From assembly GCF_022581195.2 (NCBI RefSeq), contig NC_061472.1, forward strand, positions 7,192,001-7,256,000: 64,000 nt of DNA, given 5' to 3'. The position numbers and the translations under genes are program-made. Below, in pieces: positions 55,897 through 64,000 of this stretch (positions are counted from its first letter, which is position 1; each line of letters opens with the position of its first letter). The notes under the pieces are model-generated. The model had not been told where the DNA came from. It did not search any database and saw nothing but the letters and a program-made list of their open reading frames with translations. The DNA comes from Helicoverpa zea (lineage: Eukaryota; Arthropoda; Insecta; Lepidoptera; Noctuidae).

Positions 55897-56292
55897 GGGC
55901 CCGATTCTCCTAAGTTAATAATGTCAAAATCGAATAGAAATCGAATCGCAATATGATCGTAATAGCAGTTTTAACCATATCGGGCATTCTGCTACTAATA
56001 AAAGACCAATCGTCTTCGATTGACATTTGATTGGTGTGCGATTGGTCTGCTATTTTGGTGATTTTGGTCTATACGGTAGTTTGCTGTACAATCATTTTGC
56101 AATCGTAAATCATTTGCAGACAAAATTATTCATTATTGAACGACAGAAAAGGATAAAAACGTTTATTTCAAAGAAAAAATAGCGGAATGCCACATACGCT
56201 TCAATTGTAATCGAGTCGGGATTGGATATCAGTCGAATCGAGTCGAACGTGAATCGTATGACGCTTAAGTAAAATTAGGAGAATCGGGTCCC
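55897..56292. mobile_element. Single intact MITE of the GGGCCCGATTCT family
   Basis: It starts GGGCCCGATTCTCCTAA and ends with the complement TTAGGAGAATCGGGTCCC. The internal blocks (gggcattctgctactaat, acagaaaaggataaaaacg, ggaatgccacatacgcttca) are shared with 28486-30673. About 396 bp and non-coding. Confidence 0.75.
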
Positions 56293-56514
56293 TGTTTTAG
56301 AATTAAAATTTTAGAATATACATACATAGGGTAGTTTTGGACGTTGTAACGACGTTAATTCAAAACTACCGTTTGAACTTAAAATTAATAAGTCAAGTTA
56401 AGGACGAACATCTAAATAAGCAAAAGCGGCAAAAGGGTAATGTTTGGACCACTGGTATCTGTCTACAGCCTGGCCAGCGGGTGACACCCTCATGGTCCAC
56501 GTGGGTAGCGGGGG

Positions 56515-58369
56515 CACGGAGGAGAAAAGACTAGCGGAGATGCCCTAACGAAAAATCTCCTAACAAAGCAGCGCGCCAAAATTCGGGTGAGCGGGGGACG
56601 AGGAACGTTACTAGCTCCACCCGTGCTCCACCCTTATACGCCTTTTATGGGAAGCCACCCATTTTTTGTAAATCCATCTAGCGTGGAATAGGATGATTAA
56701 AATCTAACCCTAAACTAACATCGACCACTAGTGACATACTCAAAAGTAAAGTAAATACTCAAAATTAATCATCATCATCATCATCATTCATTAAAATCTA
56801 ACCCTAAACTAACATCGACCACTAGTGCCATACTCAAAAGTAAAGTAAATACTCAAAATTAATAATTCTTTTAAAATAGTAATTCAATTAGAAAGTTTAA
56901 AGAAGTATTCATTTGAAATGAACGAAGAAAAAGAGAGAGATAAAAAAGTTAGAAAATTAATTGTTATATAAGTATTATTTTGTGCAGAGAACTTGCCCCA
57001 CAACAATTTATTTACTCCTCCAGAAATGAAATAGGTATCTAGGAACCATTAAACGGAGACTCGATGAAAAATCATTTTTATTCACCACGGGTCTAAAATA
57101 CCCCCATGGTGTAATTTAAGTATCAACTTATGGCATTGTGTTAGTTCGTCTACTAGCCACTATGGCATCACAAGCACGAAAATTCGTTCTATTTGTTCTA
57201 GAACCGTGCTGCGATGACTGTTGTTATTTTCGATGTTGCCACATTACGAAATTCACCAAGAAAAATGGGAATTAAAATTATAGGGACAGTGTTTATCAAA
57301 TTAGAGTTTTCACAACTGTATCATAACGGCGCATCCACTAAATAAGTAGCAGACTTTATGTGAGTCGGATGTTGCTCTGAGTAAAGGTACATTCAAAAAG
57401 TATGTACGGCAAGAGAGATATACCTATGTAAAACATTGCTGATCTATTCTAATATTATAAAGAGGAAAACTTTGTTTGTTTGTTTGGTTGTAATGGATAA
57501 ACTCAAAAACTACGGGACCGATTTTATATATTCTTTCACCATTAGAAAGCTATATTATCTGCAAGTAACATAGGCTATATTTTATCCCGGTGCGGGCAGT
57601 AGCTCCCACGGTACGCGGGTGAAACCGCGGGAAAACGGCTAGTGATGAATATAAATAAATATACACAGTTAGAGTTATGATTAATTTTAAGATAATTGCA
57701 GCTTTTTTAAATAAGACCTTTTTTAAGAATGGGTGATTGCATTTTCGATGTCTGGTAGCACTTAATTTTGTAACGGGTCTCTCTGTCTTGATGAACACAA
57801 TTTTACTTCAAATATACGTAAGTCGACTACTTACCGAAAGATGGTGTTTTTATAATATTCAATTTTCATGATAATATATCATATGTTTTGGTTTGTAAAT
57901 AATCTATAAAAAAACTTGTAGGATGCAAGGAAAAATGAAGCTGCTTTTTAAGGCAAAAATTGGTACCAATAATATACATTGATACAAGATTGATACGAAA
58001 AACAAATTCACTTAGAGGTTCTAGAAATGCAGCTATTCGACGACAGATGTCTCTAGCAAAAAATATGTTTTAAAGCTAAAATATTACTTACACGTGAAAT
58101 GTTATCCTATGGTATGTTTGAGTTTGGATCCTGAGCAATTTCTACAATTAATGATAGCGCATTTCATCGTTTTAATCGAGTAACAAATAAAATCTGTTGA
58201 AATTGTGGTAAAAATACAACCATGACAAGATGTCAGTTTGATGTAAAGGACGGTATATGGGCGGTGTCCAGCCACGCCTGCCGTGACGTAGTCGTGACGT
58301 ATTTGACCTACCTGAAGGCGCGTGACCTACCTGCGTTAGGGCATCTCCGCTAGTCTTTTCTCCTTCGTG
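56515..58369. mobile_element. 1.86-kb non-autonomous element with perfect TIR core
   Basis: The terminal repeats share a perfect 30-bp core (56521-56550 and 58334-58363, containing gactagcggagatgccctaa). The 8-bp duplication AGCGGGGG flanks it at 56507-56514 and 58370-58377, pointing to a hAT-like transposase. The interior includes a 78-bp tandem duplication with an (ATC)n run (about 56695-56870) and a whole Helitron. No transposase frame is visible. Confidence 0.8.
57443..57642 (+). mobile_element. Complete 200-bp non-autonomous Helitron
   Basis: It starts TCTATTCTAATATTATAAAG and ends in the hairpin gcgggtgaaaccgcggga, then aaacggCTAG. It is inserted between A (57442) and T (57643). It is nested in the element at 56515-58369. 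Confidence 0.85.
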
Positions 58370-58477
58370 AGCGGGGGTAATTACAGATGGACTGGCATTT
58401 TATATGTAAGTATAATAAAAGATTTACAATTACAGTATAATAATAATATATTAATTTAATTATGTATGTACTGCTTA

Positions 58478-61377
58478 TCAGGAAAATACATGAGAGTAAT
58501 CTTTTTGTCTTTCTGTGGGAATAATAAGATTGAAGTTCAATGTACCGACTCCCCTATCGACTGCTGTCACCAATTGGTGCGCGTCAAATTCTAAACTATA
58601 TACAGGTGATGTTCTTCTTTGCGTAAAATACATCTGGAAAGAATAACAAATAATATAATTGATTAATACCTCAGAATTGGTCAGTAGCCAGCAAGTCTGA
58701 CACCAGTCTAACCAAGGGGTATTGGGTTGCCCGGGCAACTGAGTTGAGGAGGTCAGATAGGCAGTCGCTTCTTGTAAAGCACTGGTACTCAGCTGAATCC
58801 GGTTAGACTGGAAGCCGACCCCAACATGATTGGGAAAAGGCTCGGAGGATGATGATGATGATAATTGATTAATACCTAAACCCACGGAGTAAGGAAGGAA
58901 AAGCGGAGATGCCATAATGCAAGTAGGTCAGGCTCGTTTTCTAGGTCAAATACGTACGTCGGGCATAACCAAACGATCAGTTACGAGTGAACGAACGAAG
59001 CGGTTGGATTCCTCGAGACATCTGTCAACGATTTTTGGTATTATAAAAAATGCGAGTTCCACAGAGGCGTACAAGAGCGGAGACAGTAACGTTCCTCGTC
59101 CCCCGCACACCCGCATTTTGGCGCGCTACTTTTTAGTAGATTTTCCGTTTGGCATCTCCACTAGTCATTTTGTTCTCCATGTCTAAACTAATTTTATTAT
59201 TCAGCTTAGTATATCATACATGCTATTTTAAGGTGGGTAAATGACCAACCTGAACATGATTATTTTGATTGCGTGAATCAAATAACACGCAACGTGAATA
59301 TTCCGCCGATCCCACTACAATAGCATTATGACCATCAGATTTCACACAATAAAGTGTTGATTGAAAAGGATCTCTTGTACTGTAGATCTGAAAATAAAAT
59401 ATTGTGTATTAGTGGAGTGCATCTCTTTTTACACCCACTATCTATAAACATATAGAAACTTAACACAATAAATATGAGAAAGTGCCCTCTGCCCAGTCTT
59501 ATTAGAATCTAATAACACTATCTAATAAATAGGTAAGTAGTGCAAACCTGTGTTAAGAGCTCTAGATTTTTCTAGTTTTTTAATATTAATAATTAAAAGA
59601 AGTTTTTAATAAAATACATATAAAATAGACTATACCATTTCTTTCGTCCTTATATCAATCATTTCCAGCAAGCCTGAGTGAGTGACATATACTATAGTGT
59701 TTTCATCATGCCACTGTATGTCACGCACTGCTTGTTTGAGGTTATTTGTAGCATCTGCCGTTACCAGGAATCTGGGGCTGGAATAATACATACTTTTATT
59801 TTAAAACTAATAACTAAACTTCTATAATGTTAATATAATCTTCTATAATAAACTATAAATAAACTTTTTTTACACTACAAATGTGATTTTGTATCAAATT
59901 TTAAAAATATGTCAACAAAATGTATCCTTACCTACTGACATCAAGTACTAGGGGCTTACTATTTCCATTGAGACCTATCGCTAGTTTATCTGCCCCATTA
60001 TTTAGAGCCATGCATTTTGTGCCAGCATTTTTATACACAGATATATTTAGTACATCTGAAATTAAATAATTCTGATTTAATTAACATGTGAATTAGCCAG
60101 GCTTTGAAATAAGGTGGTATATGTAAAATAGAAAGACATACTCAAATCACTGCCTTTATGAATGAATGTTTTGTTTTCACTATTGTCTTTTCTTAAACTG
60201 CAGAATTGTATACTAGCACACTGAGTGGATCCTGTTATAAGCATCAATTGATTTCTCCCGTCTATTAGCTCAACTGCAGAGACTTCCACATTGCCATTAT
60301 CGTGACAGTCTTGTATGTGGTACTGTAGCCATGGCCTCCTTCTTATATTGTTTACTTTGTATATTGCTGTACAGCCATCTCTGAAATATGAGATGTATTT
60401 TTCATTAAGCTCATAAAATAGTAATGAAATAGTAATAAAATAGTAAAGTAATGGTATCTCATTACTAATTTAATTGAATGTATGCTGATATTATACAAAA
60501 GGGCCAACCTATGTATTTGAAAGGAATTAATGTAGGCAAATATTTATAATGGAATGACTTTTTGTCTGTATCCTAAAGGCTCTGATAAGACATAATTAAT
60601 TTTAAAAATAAATTAAACAATATGGGGATGTAAGTGGAATTGTGGGTATATGGTGTTATACAAACCTGTTACCGCAAACCATAAAATTATTCCGCAATAC
60701 AAATCGAGAAATGTCATTGGTTCTCACATCACTCCTCTTTATCTTGGGCACCTCTAATTTCCATAGATCCTCTTTATAATTCAGTGTTCCGTATTTATTT
60801 GTTGCGTATGAATAAAGTTCCGACCCCATTGATACCACTAAAACTTCTGAGTTGGGAAATATTAACCATGGCATGTAGTTGGTGTAGTGGTGAACTATCA
60901 TCTGTGGAAAGAAATATTTAATTGTATAGTAAGATTTGTATACAACATTGAACTTATTTACATCAGTCTAGGATAAACATATTTGTCTTTACCTTAGTTT
61001 TGTAAAAGCCTTTGCACCAGTTATGGGAAGTTCTGCATCGATTATACCATAATTCTTGTGCTGAACTGAAATATATTAAATACTTAAATATATTAAATAT
61101 TTATTTATTTACATGTATGTGTCTAACATAGTAGTATCTACTGTTGGCATTATTATCAAGAATGTACTTATAAGAGTTATGAATCCCTAGATTACCTGCG
61201 GTTTAAGATCATCAATTTGTTTCGGAAATGGGGTCTCCAAATTGTATTATCATGTTTGATCAGATTATGGAACGTCTTACAAGTCAACAATACATTGCGA
61301 AGATCTGATAATGTTAACTTCTTAAATATATTAACTAAAACATCGATGGGCAACAACAATATATTATCAGTCGACAT
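58478..61377 (-). CDS. Fbxw4: F-box/WD-repeat protein FBXW4, eight exons
   Basis: Exons 61377-61196, 61065-60993, 60901-60666, 60380-60142, 60055-59932, 59777-59636, 59387-59250 and 58633-58478 keep frame and give 429 residues (human about 412). The F-box occupies about 4-50 (LLPIDVLVNIFKKLTLSDL, LLTCKTFHNLI). Weak WD-type blades follow, with family landmarks SHNWCKGFYKTK, NYMPWLIF, and near the end SPVYSLEFDAHQLVTAVDRG. FBXW4 is expected to be a substrate receptor for SKP1-CUL1 ubiquitin ligases (family knowledge). Its targets are not known to me. The last intron carries a SINE and a MITE. Confidence 0.82.
58672..58860 (+). mobile_element. 5'-truncated family A SINE in the last FBXW4 intron
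   Basis: The body (caagtctgacaccagtctaa, ttgggttgcccgggcaact) and tail (gactggaagccgacccc, ttgggaaaaggctcggagg, GATn) are intact. An exact 17-bp duplication ataattgattaatacct lies at 58655-58671 and 58861-58877. It is antisense to FBXW4. Confidence 0.9.
58883..59181. mobile_element. 299-bp relative of the 56515-58369 element
   Basis: The ends are CACGGAG and CTCCATG with a shared inner block GCGGAGATGCC. Interior blocks (gcgcgccaaaat, gcgggggacgaggaacgtta when reversed) match the longer element. The flanks cctaaacc and tctaaact resemble an aged 8-bp duplication. Confidence 0.65.
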
Positions 61378-62450
61378 TGTACTTGTATCTGTTTACAGAC
61401 TGTTATTGTTTATTTATTTATAGAGTCATTTTTCCAGATCAGCTGGGACACCAGACCTCAAAACAGACCCCAATTGCAGCATACATGACCACTACATGAC
61501 ATTGACATTGACACAAGTGACTACTGACTAAAATGTCAAAAACTATACACGAAACACAAACAGACAAAAAATAGTGCCACTTGTTTTTTTTCGAAATTCT
61601 ACTGCTTACAAAATACATTAAGACTACTAATACAATCAGAATGTACATAATCGAAGCAGAGAATATATTATCGTGGTAGTGAGGTCTAAGGTAGTGTGAG
61701 TACTGAGGAGGAAACGGGATCTATATTTAATCAGTCAGGCCAGAAGACGGAGGCTGGAAATCGCTTGCGCTATCTTCAATCAGTTTTGGCTTTCTAAGTT
61801 TAATGGTGGTTAATTTAGTGCTTAGTGGTGCAAGAAGGTCCATTGTGCAATTTCCATCTTCTACACCTATTTTAAAAATCCCCGTCTATGCCTGAAAGTG
61901 ACAGCAGGATAGAAATATATCTTAATTTCGAGTGTGAAAGAGATGGAACATGCTAACATGAATGGCAGAATGAATAGGCAAAGGCAATAGAGTAACGTTA
62001 AATTAACAACAATTTCCTTTCGAAGGGTCAAGAAAATAATTAAAACCAAACGTAGCAAAATTAAATGTGATATTGTAATTTGTTTACAGTTTGTGTTTAT
62101 TTTTGATTAGTTCGTTAAGGGAAAATTGATTACGTTAACGCGCAATCTGATGGATTCGTGGCTTTCAAATTGATTTGTTATTGTCTCAACTAAAACGATG
62201 TCAAACTAAACCATTGTTCTATGCCTGCACTGCAGAAGTGGCCGTGGCCGTTATGGATTTATTTAAGGGTACGTATTAGCCGTTATTTGAGCACTAGTAG
62301 CTTTATGAGTAGAGTACCTAAGTAGTTGAGCACAGGAGTGACTTGTCTGTAACAATCCTTTGACGCGATTACGTCGAACTCTATCAAGGCCGTCCTGCGC
62401 CGTACCTGGCACGCGATACTGAGTTCAGAGTTAGAATCACTGCGGAGTGG
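61378..62450. other. Intergenic between FBXW4 and the last gene
   Basis: Divergent 5' flanks. No gene is supported; short minus-strand frames at 61439-61648 and 61867-62058 are hydrophobic but have no family resemblance. Confidence 0.45.
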
Positions 62451-62722
62451 TGTGCATTAGTGTTCAGTCAGTGGGTGGATCCCAATATCATAATATTTTT
62501 ATCGCGAGTTGACTAGTGGCTGATTGCGAGGCACTTTATCAAACAATTGCTTACAGACCGCCACAGACAGTTGTAGCCAGTTTGTTTCGATCTTTGTCAT
62601 CACTAGCCGCATTTATGTTCGAAATTGCGATTTACGGATTAAGCTAATGTAGCAACCAAAGCCTTGGTGAATACTATGGTGTTATTATTTGTGTTATAAG
62701 TGTTTCTAATAAGAATTTAAAA
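62451..62722 (+). other. Candidate 5' untranslated exon of the last gene
   Basis: A stretch with an arthropod initiator-like ttcagtcagt near 62464 ends at a strong donor, tttaaaa|gtaagt (62722/62723). It would splice to the acceptor ttgacag before the ATG at 63174. The start is inferred. Confidence 0.35.
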
Positions 62723-63173
62723 GTAAGTTTTGTGGGTGATTTTTTGCATAACTTATTTACCATTTTATGTGTTAGTGAATTGTTAAGCTCTATGAGTCAT
62801 TTCTTGCTAGAATCTGCAAACAAGTTATATGGGGTTTTTTGCCTTAATGTGTTTTAATAACTGGTGTTTCAGTGCAATTTAAGATTTCTCAACTTGTTTA
62901 GAAACATCACCAGTAGGATTAAAATCTGTTGAAATAGAGTTTATACTGAGGGGGAGTTGATATAAACAGGTCTCAATAATTTTAATAAATTACAATTTTA
63001 ATAATGTTAAAATAATAAAGCACCATTGCTAGTCAAGGCTAAATAATTATGAATTATTCACAGATTAGTTATAATATTATTTAAGTCTCTTGTGACTCCA
63101 ACAAATTGTGTTCCATGTATTTTCATCAGAGAATTAGTCTGGGTGTCTATAACATTATTGTTTGTTGACAGAC

Positions 63174-64000
63174 ATGAAAGGCCCAACTCGGCCAGCTCCA
63201 GGCGTCCCTGGCATGGCAAACAGATACTCCCCTGTTACAAACTGGGACAACGACCCCTTTGGTGCAGATGTTTTTGAGCCATCACCACATTTCACACAGA
63301 AAAAGAAACCGCCACCTCGTCCACCACCACCAAAGGTTGCCAAACAACCGGATGTTCCTGCTAAACCTTCACATTTTATAAGGAAGCCAACAGTTCTCTC
63401 TTCCCTATTATCTCGTAAATCTAAAGTAGTAGTGAATCAAAATATTTATACTGCCCAACCAAGTGCAACAGATACAAACAGTGAAGTGGACACTCATAAA
63501 ATGTTCCCAAAATGTGAGCCAAAGAATGTGCAAACGGGTGCTTTGATAGATCTGTCGTCACCTCCCAGTTCACCCACGTTCACCACCAGGTCCAGCAGTG
63601 ATGGTCTCAGTGTGGACAGCTTTGGTTCTGATGCCACTACGTCTACCAACCACCATAACGCTCATAATGGAGGCAATGCCTCTCAAGCTGAGAGTGGTTT
63701 TGAGGATGATTTTGATCTATTTCTGAACACGAGGAAACCGGTGCATAAAGAGGATACAATGGATGATTTTACTGCTGTGGATCCATTTTCTCCGCAGCCA
63801 GCAGTCACCAAACCTCCTCTGAAGAAGAAGCCTACATTGGTAAAGGATAATATTTATGAGGTTGCAAGTAACTTTACGAGTCACGTATCGGCTCCGATCC
63901 TGAAGGGGCCAACCATAATAAGGGCGAAGCCAGCCAGGCCGAAGCCGCCGGATAACTCGGCCTTGCTGAAGACTACGTTTGGAAACAGTTTCCCAGTGAC
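63174..64000 (+). CDS. Proline-rich DPF-motif protein, N-terminal part (runs off the window)
   Basis: Open from ATG 63174 for 275 codons to the window edge, behind the acceptor ttgacag|ac. I do not recognise the gene. It starts MKGPTRPAPGVPGMAN, has two DPF tripeptides (NDPFGADVF, VDPFSPQP), an acidic GFEDDFDLF, SH3-ligand-like KKKPPPRPPPPK and several KPxxPKPP runs, and a Ser-rich LIDLSSPPSSPTF. DPF and FxDxF-like motifs are typical of clathrin/AP-2 endocytic adaptors, so an endocytosis or SH3-network role is possible; this is inference. It is low-complexity and disordered over the visible part, with no folded domain yet reached. Confidence 0.6.
   Translation, partial: MKGPTRPAPGVPGMANRYSPVTNWDNDPFGADVFEPSPHFTQKKKPPPRPPPPKVAKQPDVPAKPSHFIRKPTVLSSLLSRKSKVVVNQNIYTAQPSATDTNSEVDTHKMFPKCEPKNVQTGALIDLSSPPSSPTFTTRSSSDGLSVDSFGSDATTSTNHHNAHNGGNASQAESGFEDDFDLFLNTRKPVHKEDTMDDFTAVDPFSPQPAVTKPPLKKKPTLVKDNIYEVASNFTSHVSAPILKGPTIIRAKPARPKPPDNSALLKTTFGNSFPV

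Overview
This is an AT-rich arthropod nuclear window, almost certainly from a moth or butterfly and probably a noctuid-like moth. The reasons are compact GT-AG introns, housekeeping genes with insect-type sequences, tRNA-derived SINEs ending in (GAT)n tails, short Helitrons ending in CTAG, RTE-type LINE tails, and many palindromic MITEs. Nothing is bacterial: there are no operons, ribosome binding sites or CRISPR arrays. The gene models below were spliced by eye using GT-AG borders and codon phase.

Layout. 217-1324 (-): ABITRAM and CMC2, only 47 bp apart. 2770-10978 (-): a ten-exon sarcalumenin, the acidic calcium-buffering EHD-like GTPase of the sarcoplasmic reticulum. 10979-16280: a gene-free block with two hAT-type deletion derivatives, a LINE tail and a SINE. 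16281-16840 (-): RPB6. 17456-19182 (+): ribosomal protein eS27 with a 6-nt coding first exon. 19807-27091 (-): riboflavin kinase, whose 6.3-kb intron holds a 2.6-kb element with 0.7-kb inverted arms and a hAT remnant. 28412-34872 (+): an intact THAP-domain P-element-type transposase gene, with a five-event nested repeat in its first intron and a duplicated exon. 35516-38469 (+): an intact three-exon DDE transposase-like gene with a C-terminal SWIM zinc finger. 40235-52771 (+): Arkadia/RNF111, an eleven-exon RING ubiquitin ligase whose introns host an intact Tc1 transposon, SINEs and MITEs. 53288-54863 (-): a Smac/DIABLO-like mitochondrial protein. 54864-58477: a repeat block. 58478-61377 (-): FBXW4. 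63174-64000 (+): the start of a proline-rich, DPF-containing protein that runs off the window.

The host genes are unrelated housekeeping or signalling genes and do not form a pathway. The less ordinary part is 28-39 kb, where two open, multi-exon transposase-derived genes of different superfamilies lie head to tail with no terminal repeats that I can see. They could be recently captured host genes or unrecognised autonomous elements. The window also gives a fine-grained record of element-into-element insertion, with target-site duplications readable for most elements.
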